The position numbers and the translations under genes were made by a program. Source: Caldithrix abyssi (GTDB taxonomy: Bacteria > Calditrichota > Calditrichia > Calditrichales > Calditrichaceae). Taken from it: DNA of 61,653 bases. Under the pieces are notes generated by a model. The model made no database searches and was not told where the DNA came from. It saw only the letters and a program-made list of their open reading frames with translations. The DNA is taken from NCBI GenBank assembly GCA_011369465.1, contig DRQG01000161.1, forward strand, positions 1 through 61,653. Direction: 5' to 3'. Below, piece after piece: positions 28,214-34,813 of the stretch (position 1 is the first letter of the stretch; every line of letters starts with the position of its first letter).

Positions 28214-29339
28214 TTTGAATAAACGTATTTACTTCGGTCGCCGCCCGCCGGGAAGCGCCGGTTTCTCCAAGTTTCTCGCGAATTATTAACAAATTTTCGC
28301 GGATTTCACGGTTTTTTTCCGGTATGAGCATAATCTCCAGCTCCCGGGCGGCAATCTGCGGCGTAAAAGCGTCCTGAATCAATTCCGGCGCCACTTTGCT
28401 TCCGGCCACGATATTCACGAGCGCAATACTGTCCAGTTTAACCAGTCGTTTGGCCAGAAAATAAGTGAGTTTGTTGACCTTGTACACCACAACCATCGGC
28501 ACGCCGTAATAGCCGGTTTCCAGAGTGGCCGTACCGGAAGCCACAAAAACCGCGTCATAGCGCGGCAGGCACTGATGCAGCGCTTCCTCCGTTATCCCGA
28601 TAAACGAATCCGACGCCGCCAGACAGCCGGCATACAATTCTTCCGGCAGATGTTCCACTTTGACGATTTGCGCCCGTTTGATCTTTTGTTCTTCATACAG
28701 AATACGCACCGCCCGTACCATATCGGGCAGCAGGCTCTCCACTTCCTGCTTACGGCTCCCGGGCAGCAAACCGATGGTTATATTGCGGGGATCGACGGAT
28801 TTGGGTTCCTGCGGCACACGGCCGGCGTGTTTATCCGCCAAAGGATGCCCCACATAAACGGCTTCGATGCCGTACTGACGGTAAAAATCCACTTCAAAGG
28901 GAAAAACGACCAGCATCTTGTCCACATAGCGGCGGATTTTTTTCACCCGCCCCCTGCCCCAGGCCCAGAGCTGGGGACTGATGTAATAGACAACCGGGAT
29001 GCCCATTTTTTTTAACGATCGCGCCATACGCAGGTTAAATCCCGGGTAATCGACCAAAATGGCGCAAGACGGTTTTTCTTTGCGGGCTCTTTCCAGCAAA
29101 TCGTTTTGTACCCGGCGGATAAAGGGCAGATGTTTGATCACTTCGCTGAGGCCCAGAAAAGCCATATCCTTAATATGATACAACAATTCCATACCGGTTG
29201 CGACCAGGGCCTCTCCGCCGATACCGAAAACGGAAAGACCGCCGCGCATGGTTTGCAGTTCCTTAATCAGCGCCGCGGCATGGGCGTCGCCCGATGGTTC
29301 GCCGGCGATGAGGAGTAATGTATTTTTTTGACTTTGCAT
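28206..29339 (-). CDS. lpxB: Lipid-A-disaccharide synthase
   Basis: 377 residues, normal for LpxB, a peripheral inner-membrane glycosyltransferase that joins UDP-2,3-diacylglucosamine and lipid X into the lipid A disaccharide. Signature segments: LLIAGEPSGDAHAA at the N-terminus, DYPGFNLRMARSLKK near 97, YYISPQLWAWGRGRVKKI near 117, LLPGSRKQEV near 195 and FVASGTATLETGYYGVPMVVVYK near 267. It shows the cell makes lipopolysaccharide or a lipid A analogue, so is diderm. It is the first gene of a pair with the methyltransferase. The integron-like cassette island begins about 390 bases upstream. Confidence 0.96.
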   Translation of the reverse strand: MQSQKNTLLLIAGEPSGDAHAAALIKELQTMRGGLSVFGIGGEALVATGMELLYHIKDMAFLGLSEVIKHLPFIRRVQNDLLERARKEKPSCAILVDYPGFNLRMARSLKKMGIPVVYYISPQLWAWGRGRVKKIRRYVDKMLVVFPFEVDFYRQYGIEAVYVGHPLADKHAGRVPQEPKSVDPRNITIGLLPGSRKQEVESLLPDMVRAVRILYEEQKIKRAQIVKVEHLPEELYAGCLAASDSFIGITEEALHQCLPRYDAVFVASGTATLETGYYGVPMVVVYKVNKLTYFLAKRLVKLDSIALVNIVAGSKVAPELIQDAFTPQIAARELEIMLIPEKNREIRENLLIIREKLGETGASRRAATEVNTFIQNV

Positions 29340-29468
29340 ACAGTATATGTGTTATTTTGTTATTGTAGGTTAAGCAGCTTTACTGCACGGCATTCTAATT
29401 TAATGAAGAAATGGCTATGTGGCTAATAAAAGCTTTCTGCAATTTATAAACATCAAAGCGTACACCAA

Positions 29469-29627
29469 TCACGTATAAAATAAATCACAACCGGTCAAGT
29501 TGCTTGTTTCGATGATTATTTTATCAATCTTTGCCGATTTGTTAATTGAGTTATTTGAATGCAGGAAAATGAAAAAACCCACTGTTGCAATTATCAAACT
29601 TGATACGATGAACAATCTATTTTTCAT
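29469..29627 (-). CDS. Small membrane-anchored ORF (52 residues) at the array's end
   Basis: A short frame from ATG at 29627 to TGA at 29469 encodes 52 residues starting MKNRLFIVSSLIIATVGFFI, a positively charged start plus one strong hydrophobic span, then a short polar tail. It has the shape of a signal anchor or of the beginning of a longer exported protein cut short. It lies just beyond the last attC-like site, in the same orientation as the cassettes, and could be a broken last cassette. No family is recognised. The remaining sequence of the 29340-29730 gap shows nothing else. Confidence 0.4.
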   Translation of the reverse strand: MKNRLFIVSSLIIATVGFFIFLHSNNSINKSAKIDKIIIETSNLTGCDLFYT

Positions 29628-29730
29628 TCACGGGTCAAATCCTTAAATTTTGACTCTATAGATTGTGTATTTGCCCTGAAAAAGATTGAGAATAAAATTA
29701 GCGATATGAAGAACCATTTTAATTTAACGA

Positions 29731-29857
29731 CAGCTACGGTGAGTATAAGCGTAGTGCGGGTTTTCGGAGCACTTCAATTTCTCCAATTGATTAATTATAG
29801 TTAACTCGTTCATTTTTAGTATTTAATCCCGCATTGCGTATAGCTATTGTTACCTGC
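29731..29857 (-). other. attC-like site e (3' end of the RidA/SRPBCC cassette)
   Basis: Read on the minus strand the site begins with GCAGGTAAC (29849-29857), which overlaps the SRPBCC stop codon, continues AATAGCTATACGCAATGCGGG, and ends AACCCGCACTACGC...CTCACC before GTAGCTG (29737-29731). The two arms pair imperfectly, as in attC sites. Its left box is complementary to the 5' end of its own cassette (GTTACCCGC at 30710-30702) at eight of nine bases. The right box GTAGCTG departs from GTTRRRY, so this is the degenerate end of the array. Confidence 0.75.
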
Positions 29858-30266
29858 CGGCTTTATTCATTTCATTCGTTAATTTCTTTATTATTTCTGT
29901 CCAATATTCTTTCATTTCCGTTCGCTGTTCCGAGTTCAATAATTTTTCTTGATGGATTGCAATTGTAGTTTTATTTTCATTTCCAATTACTCGAATTTGA
30001 ACCGTTGACATATTTTCCCAAGTTTTCGGTTTCCAATTCAGGCGAATATGTGAATTTGGTTTAAAAACTCGAACAAGTCCTGTTATTCCATTTTCAGTTT
30101 CAAATTCCTTTTTCAATTCGAGTTTAGTATATAAATTTCCAAGCCAAATTTTCAAACCGTTTTCCGAAAATAGAAAATCCCATACTTTTTCAGTCGAAAC
30201 AGATATTGTTTTCCTAATTCCGAATTGAAATCCTACGTCTTTTGTTTTTCCTATTTGATTTTCCAT
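29850..30266 (-). CDS. SRPBCC (AHSA1/START-like) domain protein, cassette gene
   Basis: 138 residues from the chosen start at 30266 (MENQIGKTKDVGF), four bases after the RidA stop and preceded by AGAGATTAAG; a longer frame from 30302 would overlap RidA. The sequence fits the AHSA1 branch of the SRPBCC fold: FGIRKTISVSTEKVWDFLFSENGLKIWLG at the start, a central strand region with SHIRLNWKPKTWENMSTVQIRV, and a C-terminal helix with YWTEIIKKLTNEM. Such domains bind hydrophobic ligands or chaperones. It shares one cassette with RidA. Codon use is A+T-rich, unlike the flanking chromosome. Confidence 0.8.
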   Translation of the reverse strand: MENQIGKTKDVGFQFGIRKTISVSTEKVWDFLFSENGLKIWLGNLYTKLELKKEFETENGITGLVRVFKPNSHIRLNWKPKTWENMSTVQIRVIGNENKTTIAIHQEKLLNSEQRTEMKEYWTEIIKKLTNEMNKAGR

Positions 30267-30270
30267 TTTC

Positions 30271-30669
30271 TTAATCTCTCGGTAAAAACGCAATTGCGTC
30301 AATTTCTAATAAAAAATCCGGATTGATTAATCCCGCAACATATAAAACAGTAATTGTCGGTGGTTTACTATTCTGACCTAAAAATTTTTGTGAGACTTGA
30401 AACGCGCCATAAGCATTTTGTCCTTGAACGATATGAATATTCAGTTTTACTAAATTATCAAAATTTGCTCCGCAAGATTGAAGTGCAATTTCGAGATTTT
30501 TCATTACTTGTTCTGCCTGTTTCAATATGTCGCCTTTTCCAACAATTTCACGTTTTTCATTTACCGCATTCTGCCCACCGATATAAATTGTTTTCCCCTT
30601 TCCTTCTGTTGTAACGATTTGAGAAAATGCAGGATTTTTAATCAATCCATCTGGGTTTATATGTTCCAT
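30271..30669 (-). CDS. RidA-family (YjgF/UK114) protein, cassette gene
   Basis: 132 residues from the start at 30669 (MEHINPDGL), chosen because GGAG lies six bases upstream; the Met four codons earlier would place that site inside the gene. The RidA fold is shown by KNPAFSQIVTTEGKGKTIYIGGQNAV, the segment ILKQAEQVMKNLEIALQSCGANFDNLVKLNIHIV, and the end LINPDFLLEIDAIAFLP. Family members hydrolyse reactive enamine/imine intermediates; the usual catalytic Arg near residue 105 is not obvious here (PDFLLEIDA), so the activity may be different. It is the first gene of a two-gene cassette. Confidence 0.85.
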   Translation of the reverse strand: MEHINPDGLIKNPAFSQIVTTEGKGKTIYIGGQNAVNEKREIVGKGDILKQAEQVMKNLEIALQSCGANFDNLVKLNIHIVQGQNAYGAFQVSQKFLGQNSKPPTITVLYVAGLINPDFLLEIDAIAFLPRD

Positions 30670-30701
30670 TTTATTCTCCATTATTTTCGGTTATTATGCT
30701 T

Positions 30702-30835
30702 GCGGGTAACGGTTGGTATAAGAAAAGTAGGCGATTTCGAAGCACGAAACTTTCAATTTACAAGAAAGCTCGAACGGGCTACAAGCCCTGATATTACTAC
30801 TATCTCGCCTATTTTTTATATACATTGTTGTTTAC
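30702..30835 (-). other. attC-like site d (3' end of the alpha/beta hydrolase cassette)
   Basis: On the minus strand: left box GTAAACAAC (30835-30827), then AATGTATATAAAAAATAGGCGA, a central spacer, TCGCCTACTTTTCTTATACCAACC and right box GTTACCCGC (30710-30702). The arms fold back with typical attC mismatches. The left box matches the complement of its own cassette's 5' end (GTTGTGTGC at 31704-31696) at seven of nine bases. Confidence 0.82.
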
Positions 30836-30842
30836 TGGCATT

Positions 30843-31676
30843 TTATTCTTCAATAAATTCAATTGTTTTTTCTATCGACTTTTTCGAGTCTGTTCCAATC
30901 CAAAATAAGTGTCCCCATTCATTATTTAATTCAATAAGTTTTGTATTCTCAATCATTTTTTTTGAATATAAAGCGTGCTCAAATGGAACACTATTATCAT
31001 TTTTACTATGAATTATTAAAGTTGAACATTTAATATTTTTAAGTATTTCAACATTAATATTTTGACTAATATCATTTAAAAACCCCATCTTAGAATTGTA
31101 GTGTTTCATTGATAAGAGCAGTTCTTGTATGTCTTTCATCTTTAGTTTATGAATCGGATTTTTTGAGAATTGTGTATAAAAACTCTTTGCTATCATATAC
31201 GGAAAAATCTTTGAAAATATCCTCACAATTCCCCATGTGATTCTTTCCGTTTTGGGATTGAAAATTATTTGAGTTATTTTATAAATCTTCTCATCTTCAT
31301 CGAGCCATCTTTTGGAAACAGCCGAGGCTAGAATTAATTTTTTCACTCTATCAGGATAATTTGCAGCCAATTCTATTGCTGTTAAACCACCAGCAGATAT
31401 TCCATAAACAATCACATTGTCTATTGATAAATGGTTTAATAATTCTATAATTAAATTAGCTGCCTGCTTTGGGGTTTTAGTATTATCCAATGGCGTTCTA
31501 CCGTATCCGGGACGAGAAGGAATAATCAAATGAAATTTTTCTAAATCAAATCCTTTCTTGCAAAGAAATTCATGGCAATTTGAATGTCCCCCATGCACAA
31601 ACAAAACCGGAACACCTTTTCCTTCTGAATAGTATTCAATTTTTCCAAGTTTTGTATTTATAATTTCACAACTCAT
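30843..31676 (-). CDS. Alpha/beta hydrolase, cassette gene
   Basis: 277 residues from the start at 31676 (MSCEIINTKLGKIEYYSEGKG); a frame start at 31712 lies inside the preceding attC site and is not used. The hydrolase fold is clear: oxyanion loop FVHGGHSN near 26-33, the nucleophile elbow YGISAGGLTAIELA with Ser94, the acid Asp in HSKNDNSVPFEHA near 235, and the catalytic His in EWGHLFW near 257. A proline-iminopeptidase or lactone/ester hydrolase-like activity is possible; the lid region does not fix the substrate. It fills one cassette alone, in the same orientation as the others. Confidence 0.88.
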   Translation of the reverse strand: MSCEIINTKLGKIEYYSEGKGVPVLFVHGGHSNCHEFLCKKGFDLEKFHLIIPSRPGYGRTPLDNTKTPKQAANLIIELLNHLSIDNVIVYGISAGGLTAIELAANYPDRVKKLILASAVSKRWLDEDEKIYKITQIIFNPKTERITWGIVRIFSKIFPYMIAKSFYTQFSKNPIHKLKMKDIQELLLSMKHYNSKMGFLNDISQNINVEILKNIKCSTLIIHSKNDNSVPFEHALYSKKMIENTKLIELNNEWGHLFWIGTDSKKSIEKTIEFIEE

Positions 31677-31695
31677 TATTTCGTTTCTTCTGCTT

Positions 31696-31794
31696 GCACA
31701 CAACATCCGCAATTTAACGAAGTTTTCGGAGCGTAGCGAAGAGAATTTGGGTGGAGCGTATGTAATAAGCGGAACCGTTAAATTGCTGTTATGC
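31696..31794 (-). other. attC-like site c (3' end of the RusA-like cassette)
   Basis: On the minus strand: left box GCATAAC (31794-31788), then AGCAATTTAACG, a loop, CGTTAAATTGCGGAT and right box GTTGTGTGC (31704-31696). Complement of the cassette's 5' end (GTTATAC at 32252-32246) is GTATAAC, a match at six of seven bases. 99 bases long. Confidence 0.78.
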
Positions 31795-31863
31795 TCTCCC
31801 GACAGGGATTAATTTTTAGTGCGACGATGTCGAAGGCAAAAAATCAAAGTTGAATTGTGGACG

Positions 31864-32241
31864 TTATAGAAAAGTTACATCTACCCCTTCATTCTTAGTA
31901 TTATCAACTAATATTCTTTCTATCTTTATAGATTTCATTTTATGTTCTTCTATAACTGATATCTCGTTTAGTGCATCAATAATCGGTTTTAGAAAATTAT
32001 CTAGATCATTCCTATTCTTGCCAACTCTTGACTTATCAAGAAATAATTTTATTTTAATTCCAAATTCTGAATTTAATTTCTTGTGATTTTTGAAAGCCTC
32101 TTTTATATCTTTTTTAAATGTCCAATAAGGGCTTCCCTCTTTTGTTGAGCCTCCAAAAGTTTTAGGTTTTGTGTATATTCGAGTCATATCTTTTATTAAT
32201 AAATCAATGAAATATTTAATACTTTCTAGCCCACAATTCAA
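31864..32241 (-). CDS. RusA-like Holliday-junction endonuclease, cassette gene
   Basis: 125 residues if the TTG at 32241 is the start, or 107 from the ATG at 32187; the longer form gives the fold its first strand but lacks a clear ribosome site, so the start is open. The RusA core is visible in VGKNRNDLDNFLKPIIDALNE, with the paired catalytic Asp (DLDN) and the following Lys. Where Escherichia coli RusA has a further Asp (WEDDS) this protein has VIEEH, so the third acidic ligand would be Glu. RusA resolves four-way DNA junctions and is normally a phage gene. No phage gene is near. An 11-base inverted repeat brackets the frame (31850-31860 and 32231-32241). Confidence 0.75.
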   Translation of the reverse strand: MNCGLESIKYFIDLLIKDMTRIYTKPKTFGGSTKEGSPYWTFKKDIKEAFKNHKKLNSEFGIKIKLFLDKSRVGKNRNDLDNFLKPIIDALNEISVIEEHKMKSIKIERILVDNTKNEGVDVTFL

Positions 32242-32243
32242 TT

Positions 32244-32379
32244 AAGTATAACGGTGAGTATATGAGGCGTTGGGCGTTTTATTGCACTGACTTTTCAACT
32301 TACTATGCCTTTTATTTATGTTCATAATGTTTAATTTAACTATCACTTGCCCAATGCCTTATATACATTGTTCACTTCC
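32244..32379 (-). other. attC-like site b (3' end of the nuclease cassette)
   Basis: On the minus strand: left box GGAAGTGAAC (32379-32370), then AATGTATATAAGGCATTGGGC, a 70-base spacer, GCCCAACGCCTCATATACTCACC and right box GTTATACTT (32252-32244). The left box is the exact complement, ten of ten bases, of the cassette's own 5' end (GTTCACTTCC at 33235-33226), which is the hallmark of an integron cassette. Right arm and left arm pair over more than 15 positions with gaps. Confidence 0.88.
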
Positions 32380-32388
32380 GTTTTATTT

Positions 32389-33210
32389 TCAGGTAAAATC
32401 AAATAACATTAATTCAATCTTTATTGTTCGTTTATTATCTTCTGGATGCTTGAATAAGTAAGAAAAAGAAGTACTATTTCTTTCTCGAATGAAACTGTGA
32501 AAGTTTGGATGATTTTCCATTGCTTCTTTTGCTTTTTCAATTACATCAGTAAAATTTTGAACGGTTTTGTTAAAAATCATTAGAGCAATTTTTTCATCCC
32601 TCCAATTCACATATCTATCAAGAAGTTGATTTATTGCGTCTGTAAATTGTGCTTGACCTCTCCAAATTTTACACTCGCCAATAAACACATTTTCTCCATG
32701 TTCGTTTTGAATTAGGATGTCCGTTCTTCCAATTCCATTGAATGTTTCGCCAGTAGCAACATGATTTCTGGATATCGAATTTAAAAATGGAAGAAAATAA
32801 TCTCTACTTCTTTCTTCGTCAAAATTCACTCTTAAATCTCTTGACTTTTCTAAATTTCGTCCAAGTAAATTTATATAATCAATTATTTGAGAATATGCAT
32901 TATCGCTAATTGAGGATATTCCTTCTTCGACAAAATCAGGGTCAACTGGACTTCCTGTAAAATAACTTTCCAAAGCAACGGTTACTTCTCTTTGTACTTC
33001 TTCAATATCATAAACTCTTGAAGGGTAAACAGTCAAATTTTGATGTGGACTACTTCTACTTGTACTGTTTGAAATATTTACAGTTCTTGTGCAATTCAAT
33101 CCTTCCAGAAACGCTTGGATCTCATTTATTCGAGTTAGGTCTCTAATAAATACTTTCAAGTATTTTTTGTTAAATACTTCTCTTATTTCTGTATCAAAAT
33201 TTCTTGGCAT
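32389..33210 (-). CDS. PD-(D/E)XK nuclease-like protein, cassette gene
   Basis: 273 residues from the Met at 33210 (MPRNFDTEIREVF). A longer frame from 33237 begins with an ATG whose G is the cassette crossover base and is less likely. The C-terminal half carries a restriction-endonuclease-like core: Asp164 in NGIGRTDILI, then Glu179 and Lys181 in VFIGECKIWRG, followed by QFTDAINQLLDRYVNWRDEKIALMIFN. The Asp...Glu-x-Lys spacing fits PD-(D/E)XK enzymes. The N-terminal half is not recognised and could bind a partner or target. A defence role is plausible because such enzymes are frequent in cassettes, but there is no direct proof. No methyltransferase accompanies it. Confidence 0.7.
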   Translation of the reverse strand: MPRNFDTEIREVFNKKYLKVFIRDLTRINEIQAFLEGLNCTRTVNISNSTSRSSPHQNLTVYPSRVYDIEEVQREVTVALESYFTGSPVDPDFVEEGISSISDNAYSQIIDYINLLGRNLEKSRDLRVNFDEERSRDYFLPFLNSISRNHVATGETFNGIGRTDILIQNEHGENVFIGECKIWRGQAQFTDAINQLLDRYVNWRDEKIALMIFNKTVQNFTDVIEKAKEAMENHPNFHSFIRERNSTSFSYLFKHPEDNKRTIKIELMLFDFT

Positions 33211-33227
33211 TTTTTCTTTTTTAATGG

Positions 33228-33324
33228 AAGTGAACATCCCGATAAACGCATTGCGTTTATTCGGAATATATGTTAATTCTCTACTACGTTTAATGCGCTG
33301 GTTTGCACGTATAGCGGGTTAAAC
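33228..33324 (-). other. attC-like site a (first site of the array)
   Basis: On the minus strand a left box GTTTAAC (33324-33318), an exact RYYYAAC match, starts one base after the stop of the TPM gene; the right box GTTCACT (33235-33229) opens the nuclease cassette. A strong inner stem (CGAATAAACGCA with TGCGTTTATCG) lies next to the right box. A shorter reading, with left box AATTAAC at 33278-33272, is also possible. In either case the left box belongs to the sequence before the first cassette and need not match it. Confidence 0.7.
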
Positions 33325-33325
33325 C

Positions 33326-33766
33326 TTATTCGCCAAAAGAAATATCGTCGGACAGCTCGTTTACGTCGTCGGTTTGGTAGGGGAAGTACTCTTTCAGTTT
33401 TTCGCCAACGCGCCGGATACCTTTTACCACGCCATCGGCAAAAGCGCCTTTTACAAATTCCTCGCGCATCTCTTCCTTAACGTCTTCCCAAAAATTTTCC
33501 GGGACGACTTCGTTAATGCCCTTATCGCCGTAAATGGCGAATTTACGGTCTTTTACCGCCAGGTAAATAATCACGCCGTTGCGTTGTTCGGTTTGGAACA
33601 TTTTGAGTTTTTGGAATAACTTCATAGCCCGCTCCAGCGGATCGCCTTTGCAGACTGTTTCCAGATGCAGGCGGATTTCGCCCGAGGTCTCTTTTTCCGC
33701 CTCCCGAATGGCTTCAACAATGTGTTCTTTTTCTTCTTTTGTAAAAAACTTTTTTACCGATATCAT
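33326..33766 (-). CDS. Cytoplasmic or secreted small TPM-domain protein
   Basis: 146 residues from the Met at 33766 (MISVKKFFTKEEKEHIVEAI). The open frame extends upstream to 33928, but those extra residues are Arg-rich out-of-frame read-through of the glycine-rich end of the next gene and are not real. The TPM fold is seen in IREAEKETSGEIRLHLE, RNGVIIYLAVKDRKFAIYGDKGI and the end ADGVVKGIRRVGEKLKEYFPY. There is no signal peptide. It resembles the short TPM proteins that accompany a longer TPM protein and LemA; all three are here in a row. The molecular role of TPM domains outside photosystem II repair is not settled. Confidence 0.85.
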   Translation of the reverse strand: MISVKKFFTKEEKEHIVEAIREAEKETSGEIRLHLETVCKGDPLERAMKLFQKLKMFQTEQRNGVIIYLAVKDRKFAIYGDKGINEVVPENFWEDVKEEMREEFVKGAFADGVVKGIRRVGEKLKEYFPYQTDDVNELSDDISFGE

Positions 33767-33813
33767 ATCATCAATCCATCCATTCAAGTATTCAATTAAT
33801 TTAGCCCCGCTTA

Positions 33814-34566
33814 TTACCAGCCCCCGCTGGCCCCGCCGCCGCCGGACATACCGCCGAAACCTCCACCAAAGCCGCCGCCGCCAAATCCGCCTCCACCGCC
33901 GGAAGAACCGCCGCCAAATCCGCCCCAAAAGACAATCGGCCCGGCCAGGCCGCCGCGCCGCCGCGTACCGATACCGCTGGAACGCCCGCGGCGAAGGAAA
34001 AGAATGAAGAAAATAATCAGGAAAACGATGAGCGGAAGGACGCTGCCCGAATTTTTCTTTTTCTTTTTGCTTTTAACGGGTATCTTATATTTGCCTTCCG
34101 CCGCGGGAATCAACACTTCCAGAGCCGCCTTTATCCCGCCATAATAATCGCCCTTGCGAAAATAGGGCGCCATGTACTCGCGTATCACCGTCCCGGATTG
34201 GGCGTCCGTAATCACGTCCTCCAGGCCGTAACCCACCTCGATGCGGATCTTGCGATCTTCGATAAAGACCAGCAGCAGGACGCCGTTGTCTTTACCCGGC
34301 AAACCCGGCTTCCATTTTTCAAACAGTTTTACCGCATAATCTTCCAGATAATAGTCCTCGGGTAGTTTGGAAAACAGCGCGACAAAAATCTGGTTGGAAG
34401 AGCGCTGCTCCAGCCCGGACAGCATGGCGTCCAGTTCGTTTTCCTGCGCCGGGGTCAGCACATCGGCGTAATCGTTTACCCAGGATTGCGGCTTTTCGGG
34501 CAGGTCGCCGGCGGCAAAAGCAAACAAAACCGGTATTAAAATCACATAACACAATTTGTACATCAT
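33814..34566 (-). CDS. Membrane-anchored TPM-domain protein (YgcG family) with Gly-rich end
   Basis: 250 residues: signal peptide (about 1-20), a TPM domain at about 24-150 with WVNDYADVLTPAQENELDAML, GVLLLVFIEDRKIRIEVGYGLE and the C-terminal YYGGIKAALEVLI, then one membrane span near 175-192 (SVLPLIVFLIIFFILFL), and a tail of about 40 residues that is almost all Gly, Phe and Ser. This layout is typical of YgcG-like proteins in which the TPM domain faces the periplasm. The tail's repetitive sequence gives false open frames on both strands. It precedes the short TPM gene by 47 bases, and LemA lies upstream. Confidence 0.92.
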   Translation of the reverse strand: MMYKLCYVILIPVLFAFAAGDLPEKPQSWVNDYADVLTPAQENELDAMLSGLEQRSSNQIFVALFSKLPEDYYLEDYAVKLFEKWKPGLPGKDNGVLLLVFIEDRKIRIEVGYGLEDVITDAQSGTVIREYMAPYFRKGDYYGGIKAALEVLIPAAEGKYKIPVKSKKKKKNSGSVLPLIVFLIIFFILFLRRGRSSGIGTRRRGGLAGPIVFWGGFGGGSSGGGGGFGGGGFGGGFGGMSGGGGASGGW

Positions 34567-34682
34567 AATATTCTTTCCAGTGTCTCTTATTAGTCATTTA
34601 CCTCTGTCAAGGCTTTCGCGCAGCGGCCTTTCGGATTAAAGCGAAGGGGGCTTGCAATAGATTATGAATACATCAGATAATT

Positions 34683-34742
34683 TTACACCCCCCTAACCCG
34701 CCCGCCGCTGCGGGACAGGCGCTTTTCTAAGGGGAATTTTAG
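34683..34742. repeat. C-run/G-run hairpin element in the LemA-TPM gap
   Basis: The 247-base gap between the LemA gene (ends 34814) and the TPM gene (starts 34566) holds ACACCCCCC at about 34684-34692 opposite AAGGGGAATT near 34730-34739, with an inner CCCGC/GCGGG-type pairing (CGCCCGCCGCTGCGGGACAGGCG region). It resembles the hairpin core of the elements at 1861-2071 and 5967-6171 but lacks their ends and direct repeats. No gene lies in the gap. Confidence 0.5.
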
Positions 34743-34813
34743 CAAGTACTCTTGATTGTATGGTGAACTGCCGCAATAATTCAACAATTCATCAATCCAA
34801 CAATTCCCCGTTC

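Noticed and set aside
29340-33324. A prophage remnant because of the RusA-like gene
   Set aside because: No capsid, tail, integrase, lysis or replication genes are present, and the units are bounded by attC-like sites.
33767-33928. An Arg-rich N-terminal extension of the short TPM protein
   Set aside because: It is the Gly-rich tail of the neighbouring gene read in another frame; the TPM domain itself begins at 33766.
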